A stretch of 64,000 nt of DNA from Paenibacillus daejeonensis DSM 15491 (GTDB lineage Bacteria > Bacillota > Bacilli > Paenibacillales > Paenibacillaceae). Numbering within the stretch: the stretch's first letter is position 1; each line of letters opens with the position of its first letter. Below the pieces are notes generated by a model. The model was not told the DNA's origin. It was given only the letters and a program-made list of their open reading frames with translations, and searched no databases. Below are positions 18,953 through 27,565 of this stretch, piece by piece. The stretch is from positions 1-64,000 of the forward strand of contig NZ_KB899677.1 of NCBI RefSeq assembly GCF_000378385.1, written 5' to 3'. Position numbers and translations under genes: made by a program.

Positions 18953-19069
18953 CGAATGAGCTAAGAGGTTCCAATTGATTCCATCGACCGATATAAGCTA
19001 TAACCCTAACATACTATACTGTTTGTAGACGGTGTGATCTTAGCCGTACCATGGTCATGGGAGGCGAGA

Positions 19070-19603
19070 ATGGACTATATTCGTGATTATGCGATGTATG
19101 CGGCCATCTTCGGCTGGTTCAGCTTTTGCTGGTTCGGTTGGGCGCAGGAGAATCCGCGAAAAAGCTGGCGTGTATACCTGGGAATATGTTCGGGATTGGG
19201 ACTCTTGGTTGGTCTCCTCGGGGTCTATTTGAGTGTAACCAACTGGTCCGCCGCAACTGCCCTTTCTGAAACGGGAGCCTTTCGCAATTATTTAATTTTC
19301 TTCTACATTGAAGTGGCGCTGGCGGGCATTGGCGGTATTCTGCTGATCCGATTCAAGCGTACGAATTGGATCGCCCCATGGGTTGCACTCGTGGTGGGCG
19401 TTCATTTCATCTGGCTCAAGGATGTCTTCCAGGATGCCTCACTCTATGTGCTGGCCGCTTTGCTGATCGTCATTTCGTTGGCTTCCATCCCATTGTCAAA
19501 GCGGCTGGGCGTGGCAAATAGTGCCGTCACGGGAGCTTTGTCGGGCATGACGCTGCTCGCATTCGCTGTCCTGGGCCTGATTCGTTTTTTTGCGGCTTCA
19601 TAA
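19070..19603 (+). CDS. six-helix membrane protein, unknown function
   Basis: 177 residues forming six clear hydrophobic helices: around 6-24, 36-57, 68-92, 98-115, 122-141 and 150-172, with short polar loops and no soluble domain. Trp/Phe-rich first helix. I do not recognise the family. The start at 19070 follows GGGAGGCGAGA; the open frame upstream lacks a ribosome site. It has its own terminator and no operon partner. Confidence 0.75.
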   Translation: MDYIRDYAMYAAIFGWFSFCWFGWAQENPRKSWRVYLGICSGLGLLVGLLGVYLSVTNWSAATALSETGAFRNYLIFFYIEVALAGIGGILLIRFKRTNWIAPWVALVVGVHFIWLKDVFQDASLYVLAALLIVISLASIPLSKRLGVANSAVTGALSGMTLLAFAVLGLIRFFAAS

Positions 19604-19631
19604 CTTCAATAGAATACTGACTGCTACGCAT

Positions 19632-19660
19632 GAGAGCTTCCCGCGGGAGGCTCTTTTTTT
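19632..19660 (+). terminator. intrinsic terminator
   Basis: Ten-base-pair hairpin (AGAGCTTCCC / GGGAGGCTCT, one G-T pair) followed by eight T residues, about 30 nt after the stop of the membrane-protein gene. Confidence 0.9.
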
Positions 19661-19661
19661 C

Positions 19662-19691
19662 TTTACATAAATATACCTATTAGGTATATTT
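19662..19691 (+). promoter_or_regulatory. PadR promoter with overlapping operator
   Basis: -35 TTTACA (19662-19667), 17-bp spacer, -10 TATATT (19685-19690). A 23-bp dyad with 11-bp perfect arms around one central base (19669-19691; AAATATACCTA / TAGGTATATTT) fills the spacer and the -10 box. Such placement means the bound protein blocks polymerase; the adjacent PadR regulator is the obvious ligand. Confidence 0.8.
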
Positions 19692-19721
19692 AAATAAGGT
19701 AAAACTGAGGAGGGTGTAGAC

Positions 19722-20267
19722 ATGATTTATGTCATTTTAGGCTTTCTGATGATACGACCTCTAACCCAATATGAGCTGAAACGGGCGCTTGAACGCAAAA
19801 TATCCCCCTTCTACAGCGCTAGTCTGGGCAGCATTCAATCTGCCCTGCGCAAGCTGGAGGAACTGGGGTGGGTTACAGTAAGTGAGACCCTGGACGGACG
19901 GCGCAGAAAAAAGATCTACACCAACACAGATACCGGCAAGCAAACCATGCTAACGTGGATGCTCGAACCTATTCCTCCACAGCGCATGGAGCAGGATGCC
20001 GCAACCAAGTTGTTTTTTCTAGGACACTTGGAGCCTCAGCAGTGCCTGACCGTCGTTACGGATATTGTGAGGCAATTGGAGCAGACCATGTCTGACTATG
20101 AGACTGCCGCAGCTATTGAATCCAGACGCCAGATTTCGGCAGATGTCGGGTCGATTGCCCGCTACCAGCTGCATACGCTTAAGCTTGGCCTGCTGCACTA
20201 CCAGGCTATGCTGGACGGATTTCGGCAGGTGCAGCATGAGCTGCAAGCAGAACAGGAGGAACGCTGA
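19722..20267 (+). CDS. PadR-family transcriptional regulator
   Basis: 181 residues. N-terminal winged helix with PadR landmarks MIRPLTQYELKRALER, SLGSIQSALRKLEELGWV and DGRRRKKIYTNTDTGK; the C-terminal helical half (about 90-175) is the dimerisation region of the longer PadR subclass. ATG follows GAGGAGGGTGTAGAC. The dyad covering its own promoter suggests autorepression, relieved by an unknown ligand or stress. It is followed one base after its stop by an alpha/beta hydrolase, with the hydrolase ribosome site inside the end of padR, so the pair is one operon. Confidence 0.9.
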   Translation: MIYVILGFLMIRPLTQYELKRALERKISPFYSASLGSIQSALRKLEELGWVTVSETLDGRRRKKIYTNTDTGKQTMLTWMLEPIPPQRMEQDAATKLFFLGHLEPQQCLTVVTDIVRQLEQTMSDYETAAAIESRRQISADVGSIARYQLHTLKLGLLHYQAMLDGFRQVQHELQAEQEER

Positions 20268-20268
20268 T

Positions 20269-21078
20269 ATGCAGGCTAGCTTAGAGAGCTCACGTACACT
20301 TAACTACCAAGGTGCAAGGATCGCCTATTCTATGCATGGGAGAAGTGAAACTGAACCCCTCTTGCTGCTGCATCCCGCTTTTGCTGACCGGCAGATGTTT
20401 CAGGATCAGGTGGATTTCTTCGCGAAAACGCGGCGTGTGATCGCTATCGACATGCCCGGTCACGGTCAGACTCAGGTCCAAGGCAGCCGAGTGGCCATGA
20501 AGGATATGCCTGCCATTGTTGAGGCCCTGCTGGATCAGCATGACATCGCAGCGTGTCATCTCGTTGGCGTCTCCATGGGGTCGCTGGTAGCGCAAGCCTT
20601 TGCCTATCATCATCCTGCACGTGTACGCAGCCTTTGCATCGTTGGCGGGTATTCGATTCACAAGGAAAACAAACAGGTCTTGCAGGCCCAGCAGAAAGAA
20701 ATGACGCGCTGGATGCTGCGGGTGGTAATCGGATTCCAACGGTTCAAGGGACAGGTGGCGCGACAGTGTTGCTCTACGCCTCATGCCCAAGAACTGTTCG
20801 CTCGTGGTATCGCTGCGTTTCGCAGGCGCTCATTCCTCGCCATGGAAGGCATGCAGCAGTTTTTCGTCCCAGACGCTCGGCCATTACCCTATCCCCTGCT
20901 GCTTGTCTATGGCTCGGAGGATCTGCCTGTCATCCAGGATGCCATGCAAGCTCTGCACCGGGCAGAACCCGCTTCACAGCTCGTTGAGTTGGCAGGAGCC
21001 GGCCATTGCGCCAACGCAGACAGCCCTGAGGCCTTTAACCGGGAATTGGAGAGGTTTGTAAGTGAATATGAGCAATAG
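20269..21078 (+). CDS. alpha/beta-fold hydrolase
   Basis: 269 residues, serine hydrolase of the alpha/beta fold. Oxyanion-loop LLLLHPAFADRQMF, strand-helix IAIDMPGHGQTQ, nucleophile elbow GVSMGS, acid in YGSEDLPV and base in GAGHCANADSPEAF complete the triad. No signal peptide, so cytoplasmic. ATG at 20269 follows AGGAGGAACGC; an open frame 57 codons further upstream overlaps padR and is not used. Partner of the PadR regulator. Substrate unknown; esterase, haloperoxidase-like or lactonase activity is possible. Confidence 0.88.
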   Translation: MQASLESSRTLNYQGARIAYSMHGRSETEPLLLLHPAFADRQMFQDQVDFFAKTRRVIAIDMPGHGQTQVQGSRVAMKDMPAIVEALLDQHDIAACHLVGVSMGSLVAQAFAYHHPARVRSLCIVGGYSIHKENKQVLQAQQKEMTRWMLRVVIGFQRFKGQVARQCCSTPHAQELFARGIAAFRRRSFLAMEGMQQFFVPDARPLPYPLLLVYGSEDLPVIQDAMQALHRAEPASQLVELAGAGHCANADSPEAFNRELERFVSEYEQ

Positions 21079-21263
21079 CACTGTTCAGCCTATGAGGCTC
21101 AGGATGGAACTTAGGTATCTACTGTGTTAGGGTTCGGGTTAGGAGACACCAGTAGCGTTAGCGGCATTGTCCCACATAACAGCAGTTGTACGAAATGAGC
21201 ATCCCCGTTCTTCGGGAACCATGGTCAATGTCGAACAGGGTACTGCTTCTGCTCTCCACGTCA

Positions 21264-21292
21264 TTGCCAAACTTAAACTACCGCGGTATAAT
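21264..21292 (+). promoter_or_regulatory. strong sigma-A promoter
   Basis: -35 TTGCCA (21264-21269), exactly 17 bp, -10 TATAAT (21287-21292). Predicted start near 21299, giving a leader of about 107 nt to the gene at 21406. The rest of the 327-bp gap between 21079 and 21405 shows no gene. Confidence 0.82.
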
Positions 21293-21316
21293 CAGCCTAT
21301 ATCGGTCGTGAAGCAC

Positions 21317-21379
21317 ACGCCGCCTTTTAGCAGCCTCCCCCGTTCAACGAGGGACAGCTGCCATGGGCGGCGTTTTTTT
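21317..21379 (+). terminator. terminator-like hairpin inside the 5' leader
   Basis: Outer stem ACGCCGCC (21317-21324) with GGCGGCGT (21366-21373), inner stems GCAGC/GCTGC, TCCC/GGGA and CGTT/AACG, then seven T residues (21373-21379). It lies downstream of the promoter at 21264-21292 and only 10 nt before the GGGAGGGAG ribosome site of the 21406 gene. This is the geometry of an attenuator rather than of a terminator closing an upstream gene. Confidence 0.8.
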
Positions 21380-21405
21380 GTACCTTGGGAGGGAGCGTAT
21401 TTCAG

Positions 21406-22053
21406 ATGAGCAACTTTGACGAGCAATTTGACGCGTGGATGACGAAGATGATTCGAGAAGAGAAAAACCCAAGGCGGCGCGAGCGTTTGGAGAAAGGGCT
21501 GGGGCACGGGACGATGACTTTTTTGCGCGATTTGTGGTTTCCCGCGGTTGGCAATTTCGATCATCTCTATCCGGAGTGGGAAGTCCGTGACTTTCATAAG
21601 GGGTACCGGTATATCGATCTGGCCTACATCCCTGGCAAAGCCAAGGGAGCCATTGAAATACAAGGCTACGGGCCGCATGCCCGGGACCTGGATGTAAGAC
21701 GCTTCAAGGATTTGTGCCGCCGCCACTGCTTGTTAGCATTGGATGGTTGGCTGCTGCTGCCGATTGCTTATCCCTCTATGATTGAGGAGCCTGAGGAATG
21801 TCGGCATATCATACTTTCCTTTATCGGGCGGTTTGTGGCCCAGTCCGCCACCTCGGAGTTATCTTATGTCGAAGCGGAGACGATCCGACTCGCCCACCGA
21901 CTGCTTCGTCCCTTCTCTCCACTGGAGCTAGCTGCCCACCTGCGTGTCAGCGACAAACACGCCCGCAAAGTGTTGCGCACCATGACTAGCAAGCAACTGC
22001 TTGCCGTTGCCAGTGGTCGGGAGCGGGCTAGGTTTTATCGGTTGCCTCATTAA
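21406..22053 (+). CDS. putative nuclease-fold protein with C-terminal winged helix
   Basis: 215 residues. The central part (about 65-135: YRYIDLAYIPG, AIEIQGYGPHARD, RFKDLCRRHCLLALDGWLLLPI) has the strand-acid-strand-E-x-polar-helix pattern of the VSR/DUF559 branch of the PD-(D/E)XK fold. The C-terminal 65 residues form a winged helix (PFSPLELAAHLRVSDKHARKVLRTM). Relatives I recall from Paenibacillaceae read EIDGYGPH at the same place; here it is EIQ, so cleavage activity is doubtful and a DNA-binding regulator is as likely. ATG 21406 follows GGGAGGGAGCG; a TTG at 21385 sits before that site and is rejected. Preceded by a promoter and an attenuator-like hairpin. Confidence 0.65.
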   Translation: MSNFDEQFDAWMTKMIREEKNPRRRERLEKGLGHGTMTFLRDLWFPAVGNFDHLYPEWEVRDFHKGYRYIDLAYIPGKAKGAIEIQGYGPHARDLDVRRFKDLCRRHCLLALDGWLLLPIAYPSMIEEPEECRHIILSFIGRFVAQSATSELSYVEAETIRLAHRLLRPFSPLELAAHLRVSDKHARKVLRTMTSKQLLAVASGRERARFYRLPH

Positions 22054-22349
22054 CTTATGGCTTCGGTTGCTAGATGGTTTCGGGAGGATCTGCGAATGCG
22101 ACTTCACGACGGTCAGCACAAGAAACGGCTTCTATTTTCCGTTATTACGCTGATTTCTAAGCGATTCGCAATATTGCGGAGCATATTTTCCGTTATTTCA
22201 GAATTGGAGGGCTGTGATTTAGCTTTTCCTCAGCTATAGCGGAAAATATGCGTCACAAAATCTCTAAATTAAGCGATAATCGATTAATAACGGAATAAAT
22301 GCGCCATAACATTTGGCGAAGCAGCTAGTTGGCGAGCATGTAGCTTGAA

Positions 22350-22446
22350 TGTGCGGGGTGCGGGGTGCGGGGTGCGGGGTGCGGGGTGCGGGGTGCGGGG
22401 GGCGGCGTGCGGGGTGCGGGGTGTGGGGTGTGGGGTGCGGGGTGCG
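22350..22446 (+). repeat. GGGGTGC heptamer tandem repeat
   Basis: About 13 head-to-tail copies of a 7-bp unit (GGGGTGC), with variants GGGGGGC, GGCGTGC and GGGTGTG. The minus-strand reading is a low-complexity Pro/Thr/His/Arg peptide and is not a gene. The same GGGTGCG motif appears at bases 1-17 of the window. Confidence 0.9.
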
Positions 22447-22447
22447 T

Positions 22448-22533
22448 GTGCGATCTGGGGCTGTGCCAACAAAGGACAGGGTGCGATCTGAGGTCGTATG
22501 TTCGACGTAAGTCAGCGTGCGATCTGAGGTCGT
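22448..22533 (+). repeat. three spaced copies of GTGCGATCTG-type repeat
   Basis: The motif GTGCGATCTGAGGTCGT occurs at 22481 and 22517, with a diverged copy at 22448 (GTGCGATCTGGGGCTGT). The starts are 33 and 36 bp apart and the intervening bases differ. Three short copies without a larger array do not make a CRISPR. Together with the heptamer tract they fill the 553-bp gap 22054-22606, in which I see no gene. Confidence 0.75.
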
Positions 22534-22571
22534 TTACCGACGGGGAAACGAGTGTGTGCATCCGCGCACAC

Positions 22572-22596
22572 AAAAGGACCGCCAGTTGGCGGCCCT
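22572..22596 (-). terminator. terminator after the GH92 gene
   Basis: Minus-strand hairpin GGGCCGCC-AACT-GGCGGTCC followed by TTTTGTGTG, 11 nt beyond the GH92 stop. It closes the three-gene operon that starts at 32738. Confidence 0.85.
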
Positions 22597-22606
22597 CCAC
22601 TTACAG

Positions 22607-25600
22607 TTACTCTGCAAAGCTGATAAAGTCCAGGTTACCGATGTACAGTAAATTTTGTGTGGTGGAGCCTGTGAATACGACGTGGACTGTTTGCGTCCCG
22701 CTCAGCGGCTGCGTTAATGTAGCTTCAACTGTGCGGTAGTCCCCCCAGCCGGTAGTACGCGGCATGGCAACCTCTCCAATTACCGCACCGTCAGGACCGC
22801 CCAAGCGGATCTGCGCTTTCACGTCCGTTGGAACGACCTCTGGTCTGGTCGCGTACGAAATGGCAACGCGGGTTTTACCTGTTGCGCCAAAATCAGCATC
22901 CGCAAATGTAAACCATGCACCTGTGAAGGTGTTGCCAATATTGGTACGGTAGCCCGAGGTCTCTACCTTCATTGGCTGATTATTAAACGTGTTGTTTTCT
23001 TGCGACCTAGCCGCTTGTTCAAATTCCAACCTTACCGGATCCTCCGAAGGCTGTTCCACCGGAGGTTCTTCCGGTGTTTCAGGTGTTTCAGGTACTTCCG
23101 GTACTTCCGGTACTTCCGGTACTTCCGGTACTTCCGGTACTTCAGGCGCCTCTACCTTTGTAAAACGTGCGTTGTCGAAGTTGCCGATGTACAAGAACGT
23201 GCTATTTGTCGTACCACGAAGGACAAAATATACATCTTGTACGCCTGTGAGTGGCTGCGATAGATCTGCAGTTACCGTGGCATAGTTGCTCCAATTATCA
23301 CCAGTAGGTGGAGTATTGACTGTTGCCAGAAGCGTACCATTCACGCCGCCCATTCTCACCTCAACCCGTGCATCAGACGCAACTCTTCCCCGGTTTCCCG
23401 AATACTCGATAGCTACTTGATTAACGCCTGATTGACCAAAATTCATGTTCTTATAGGCAAGCCATGCGCCGTCAAACATATTGGCGACTTGTCTTCCACT
23501 CTTGCCATTCTCCGTTTTAAGCGGATCGTTGTTGCCGGGATTCAGTGCTGTCGACCACTCATCATAACTCTCCAGCTCCAGCATCGCATAATCGGCACGA
23601 ACCGGAACATGACTCATCGTGAAGCTGTCGAAGTTACCGATGTAGAGCAGATTACTCGTGGTACTTCCTTTCATGACGATATACAGATCTTGCACTCCCG
23701 TAATCGTTGTATCTAACATCGCTTCTTGCGTTCTGTACTGTCCCCATCCGCTGCCGGTACGCGGCAATGCGACAGTACCCACCAACGGCCCATCTACACC
23801 TCCGATGCGGAATTCGAGAGCAATATCTGCCGGGGCTCGGCCTGTCGGCGAATCATAGACGATTGCCACTTTGTTTTTGCCTTTTTCGCCAAAGTTAATG
23901 TCTTTGTAAGCCAACCATGCGCCAGTGAACGTGTTGCCTACAACCGTACCACCGTTATTCGGTTCCGTTTTTAGCGGATTGTTGTTAAAAGTATTCCGTG
24001 CATCCGACCAAGTGCTGCGACTCTCAAACTCGATCTTCAACTGTTCCGTCTCCGGCTGTTCTCCCGGCTGGCCTGGAATCCCAGGTTGAACCGGAGCTTC
24101 TGGTTCGCCAAATGGTGGAGAGGTAGCACCTGGATCAAAAGAATCGATCGGACGTTCCAGCTTCTCTGGAATCGGCAGAGGCTGCAGCACCGGATTTCCC
24201 GGGGCTTGTCCTTCGGTATGCTTTTCAGGCTGCGGAGCTACAGGCGCAGCTAGCCACAGGGAATCATAGATGTTTCCATTAAAGCTTTCAACGAGATAGA
24301 CATTCACTTCAAAGCGATTGCTATTCACATTGAACAGCTGGGAAACCTCGAAATCACCGTTCTCGACCGGAATTGCACTAGTCATCCAGGCTTCCTCGCC
24401 GCCATCCATCAGTTGGAATACGACATAGGGATCCTCTTTATAATCTCCAGTCAAAGTTCCTGAAGCTTTGACTTGCAGTTGTCCAGTGCGTGAAGTTTCA
24501 ACTTCGAGCTGATATAGTTCCTTCAGCCAATTTTCATAATCCTGAGTAGAAAGCAATGGCAGTCCAGCTGCCTCATTTTTCTCTGCATTGGCTTTGAGTC
24601 GTACCTGCACGCTACCTGCGGGATAGTTACCTGTACCCAATGGCTGCGGATTACTGGTTACCTGCCGCCATTGTGTACCACTATCGGTACTGTATTCATA
24701 CAACTCAGGCGTTGCGTAACCAGGCACATACGACCAGCCATACGTCTTCTTCTCGTTATCTACGACCGGTCCAGTCGGAGCAGCCGGAACAGTAAGCTTT
24801 TCAAATGCATAAGTGGGTGGCGCAGCTTCTCGAGATGCACCCCATGCATAGTTCGGCTCAGCGCCCATCTCGAAGACCAAGCTACCGCCAGCCATAATGT
24901 CGGCATGATTGATCCACGCCTGGTCGAACGTCTGACCGTTCAAGGTAGCGGACTGGATGAACCGATTAGTACTGGAGACGTTGTTTGCCTTGATCGTGAA
25001 GCTCTGGCCGTTATCGAGGTTCAGTTTGACCTCGGAGAAGATCGGAGAGCCGATATTGTAGTATGGATCTCCAGGGTTGCTCGGGAACAGGCCCATCGCA
25101 CTGAAGACGAACCACGAAGACAGCGCGCCAGCATCATCATCTGCGGATTGCAAGTACCCTTCCGGATCCGCCCGATAGACGCGGGAAATCATTGGGTGCG
25201 CATAGAGCCCATGATTATGATATTTCTGCGTAACGACCTCTGTCGTGAATTCACGCGCATAATACTGGGTCAGGTACGGCATACCCACATAATTGAACAG
25301 GAACGGTACATGCAAATCCGGTTCATTAATCGCAACATACTCGTCGATGGCAAAGAAATGCTGCAGGTCCTCAGCCATGCCTCGCTGCCCGCCCATTAAA
25401 TCGGCCATGCCGAGCACGTCATGCGGAGCCGTCCAACGGTAGGTCCAGAGGTTGCCTTGATAAGCGAACCGGTTAACGGTCTTAATGTCCTGCGGATTGA
25501 CCGGATTGCCGTTAGGTGTGAAGAAGCCGCGCTCCACGCCTGTTTCATCCACTTGGCTTCCGTTCCACAGTTGCTTATAGCTCATAGCGATCTGACGATA

Positions 25601-27538
25601 CTTATTGAACGTTGTCTCATCATCCAACATTTCTGCCAAACGCATGGGATAGTAGGCGCTATAAGCTTTCTCAAGTTTGCCTGATACATTGCCTTCCTCA
25701 ACAACAAAGTGATCCGTATCGGTAGCCATGCCTTCCATGACAAGGCGCAGCTCCGCGTCGCTGAGCTCCAGTCCCTTGGCGATTGCATCAAGGATCACCG
25801 CACCGTTGAACTCATTACGGACTGTAGGACTTGGCCAATAGCCAGCGCCCCATTGCTGATAAGAGCCTCTTGTTTTGTAAACATCAATCATGGATAGAGC
25901 CATGTTCTCGAATCGCTGCGGCTCCAGGATAGAGTACAGCGGATACTTCCGGAAGTCATCCCACGTCGACCAGCCGTTGTAATACTCGAAGTTCTCGCCA
26001 ATCTCCGAGGTATGGCGAATCGTCTCTTCATCGCGGGCTGCTCGGAACTTGCCGTCCGAGCTGGTTACGTTGTTCGGATGCTGCATAGCGTTATACAGCT
26101 GCGTATAGAAGATCTTTTTGTTCTCCTCATCCGCATCCGTTACCTCGACCTTGCTCAATGTGTCACTCCAGAGCTGGCGAGTCGCCTGATGCTGCGCATC
26201 AAAGTTCCAGCCGTGTCCCTCAACCTCACGCTCAATCTTGGCTTGATCGGTGCTTATGGTGGACAAGCCCACTTGTGCTTGGACCGTTTTGGCAGTAGAC
26301 GTGTCGAAGTTCAACCAGACGCCGCTGTTTGAACCCGTCCGCTCTGCCACTTGTCCATTGCTGCCACCTGTCCATGAAGTATAAGACTTCACATCCTGGT
26401 CAAAAGCGATAGAATAATAAATTTTGTAAAACCCGTGACCGCACACATTGCGCGATTCAATCATACCGGAAATTTCATTTCCGTCCACGCTTAATGTAGC
26501 ATTATTCATTCCAGCATAAGAGTGCGACAAATCGATGAGCACCGAACCCGTCTCTGCATCCGCAGGGAATGTATATCGGTGATAGCCTACATTGTCGGAA
26601 GCCGTTAGCTCAGCCTGTACACCGGAGTTAAATGTGACGCCATAGTAGCCTGCCGATGCTACTTCGCTTGTTTTGTCATAGCCATCTTTGTATACACTGC
26701 TGTTAGTCGTAAACGGTTTGGTCGTCGGCATCAACAGGATATTGCCACCCGCACCACTACAGCCAACGCCGCTAAAACGCAAGTGGGAGAAACCCTTAAG
26801 TGCCTGATCCTCATAGTAGTACCCACTGAACGCACCGCCATCGCCATCTGGACCAGGCGCTGCAAGGCCGAACGGAGTCCGCGGACCTGGGTTGGTTTGG
26901 CCGTTATCACCAAGCGTATTGATAAACGGATCTACGTAATCTACCGGATTCAGATTCGTCCCTGGATAAGCAGGAACTTGTCCTTGCTCGACACCGTAGA
27001 CTTCAAACTCAGCGATCCGCACGGTATGATTGTTCGCAGCGCCTTTTGTGATATACAGACGCACATACTGCGCATCGAAGGCTGGAACAAAACGGTCTAC
27101 GATCGTCTGGACATTGTCTTGTACGACATCGACATCGACCCATTGCTCGCCGTCATCACTTTTTTGAAGACGGAAGTTCTTTGTATTCCAGTTGGGACAC
27201 TGATTGCTCTCAGCCATACAGTTATTCTGAACAACCCATTGGTTGATCGTATACACTTCGCCAAGGTCCAGCATCAGCCATTTGCCTGCTGTGGTGTTCG
27301 TAGCGTCACACCACTTGGACTTGGTTTTGCCGTCCACAGCAAATACCGCCCGTTCATTGTTGTTACAAGCACCAGAAGCTAGCACCGACACAGCCTCGGT
27401 TGCCAGATTGCGGGTCTGGGCTCCTATGTCTTCTACAGCCACTACCGAAGCCGCGTTTTCCGCCTGCATAGCCATCGGCTGTACCAAGGAAATCAGCAGC
27501 ACCATGGCGATAGTCAAAGCGATCCATTTCTTTCTCAT
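22607..27538 (-). CDS. secreted GH92 alpha-mannosidase with multiple binding modules
   Basis: 1643 residues, secreted. Signal peptide 1-27; F5/8-type C (CBM32-like) domain about 40-180; GH92 catalytic part about 193-905, with the family block SADDDAGALSSWFVFSAMG containing the acidic pair; a two-part module about 911-1100 that is also at the end of the phosphoesterase at 29202-32738; Pro-rich linker to 1165; then three similar CBM6/CBM35-like beta modules (about 1168-1310, 1316-1450, 1503-1643), each ending LLYIGN or FLYIGN. A (PEV)n linker separates the second and third. GH92 enzymes are Ca-dependent exo-mannosidases, mostly acting on alpha-1,2/1,3 mannose of N-glycans and yeast mannan. Last gene of the operon, 27 nt after the SLH gene. 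Confidence 0.92.
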   Translation of the reverse strand: MRKKWIALTIAMVLLISLVQPMAMQAENAASVVAVEDIGAQTRNLATEAVSVLASGACNNNERAVFAVDGKTKSKWCDATNTTAGKWLMLDLGEVYTINQWVVQNNCMAESNQCPNWNTKNFRLQKSDDGEQWVDVDVVQDNVQTIVDRFVPAFDAQYVRLYITKGAANNHTVRIAEFEVYGVEQGQVPAYPGTNLNPVDYVDPFINTLGDNGQTNPGPRTPFGLAAPGPDGDGGAFSGYYYEDQALKGFSHLRFSGVGCSGAGGNILLMPTTKPFTTNSSVYKDGYDKTSEVASAGYYGVTFNSGVQAELTASDNVGYHRYTFPADAETGSVLIDLSHSYAGMNNATLSVDGNEISGMIESRNVCGHGFYKIYYSIAFDQDVKSYTSWTGGSNGQVAERTGSNSGVWLNFDTSTAKTVQAQVGLSTISTDQAKIEREVEGHGWNFDAQHQATRQLWSDTLSKVEVTDADEENKKIFYTQLYNAMQHPNNVTSSDGKFRAARDEETIRHTSEIGENFEYYNGWSTWDDFRKYPLYSILEPQRFENMALSMIDVYKTRGSYQQWGAGYWPSPTVRNEFNGAVILDAIAKGLELSDAELRLVMEGMATDTDHFVVEEGNVSGKLEKAYSAYYPMRLAEMLDDETTFNKYRQIAMSYKQLWNGSQVDETGVERGFFTPNGNPVNPQDIKTVNRFAYQGNLWTYRWTAPHDVLGMADLMGGQRGMAEDLQHFFAIDEYVAINEPDLHVPFLFNYVGMPYLTQYYAREFTTEVVTQKYHNHGLYAHPMISRVYRADPEGYLQSADDDAGALSSWFVFSAMGLFPSNPGDPYYNIGSPIFSEVKLNLDNGQSFTIKANNVSSTNRFIQSATLNGQTFDQAWINHADIMAGGSLVFEMGAEPNYAWGASREAAPPTYAFEKLTVPAAPTGPVVDNEKKTYGWSYVPGYATPELYEYSTDSGTQWRQVTSNPQPLGTGNYPAGSVQVRLKANAEKNEAAGLPLLSTQDYENWLKELYQLEVETSRTGQLQVKASGTLTGDYKEDPYVVFQLMDGGEEAWMTSAIPVENGDFEVSQLFNVNSNRFEVNVYLVESFNGNIYDSLWLAAPVAPQPEKHTEGQAPGNPVLQPLPIPEKLERPIDSFDPGATSPPFGEPEAPVQPGIPGQPGEQPETEQLKIEFESRSTWSDARNTFNNNPLKTEPNNGGTVVGNTFTGAWLAYKDINFGEKGKNKVAIVYDSPTGRAPADIALEFRIGGVDGPLVGTVALPRTGSGWGQYRTQEAMLDTTITGVQDLYIVMKGSTTSNLLYIGNFDSFTMSHVPVRADYAMLELESYDEWSTALNPGNNDPLKTENGKSGRQVANMFDGAWLAYKNMNFGQSGVNQVAIEYSGNRGRVASDARVEVRMGGVNGTLLATVNTPPTGDNWSNYATVTADLSQPLTGVQDVYFVLRGTTNSTFLYIGNFDNARFTKVEAPEVPEVPEVPEVPEVPEVPETPETPEEPPVEQPSEDPVRLEFEQAARSQENNTFNNQPMKVETSGYRTNIGNTFTGAWFTFADADFGATGKTRVAISYATRPEVVPTDVKAQIRLGGPDGAVIGEVAMPRTTGWGDYRTVEATLTQPLSGTQTVHVVFTGSTTQNLLYIGNLDFISFAE
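23065..23154. repeat. 9-bp tandem repeat coding for the (PEV)n linker
   Basis: Ten in-frame 9-bp units: one GGTTCTTCC, two GGTGTTTCA, six identical GGTACTTCC and one GGTACTTCA. On the coding (minus) strand they give PEV/PET triplets at about residues 1461-1491 of the GH92 protein. The six identical units at the DNA level point to recent slippage, so linker length probably varies between strains. Confidence 0.95.
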
Positions 27539-27565
27539 GACGTCCTCCCGTAATTCCTGATTAAG

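Noticed and set aside
20098-20268. 57-codon N-terminal extension of the alpha/beta hydrolase
   Set aside because: Overlaps the padR gene and has no ribosome site; AGGAGG precedes the ATG at 20269.
22448-22533. Possible CRISPR remnant
   Set aside because: Only three short, non-palindromic copies with unequal spacing and no cas genes.
22284-22600. Short minus-strand frames rich in PHPAPRT
   Set aside because: Translation of the GGGGTGC heptamer tract, not a protein.
24671-25399. 242-codon plus-strand open frame inside the GH92 gene
   Set aside because: Antisense to a fully intact GH92 domain and without recognisable motifs.
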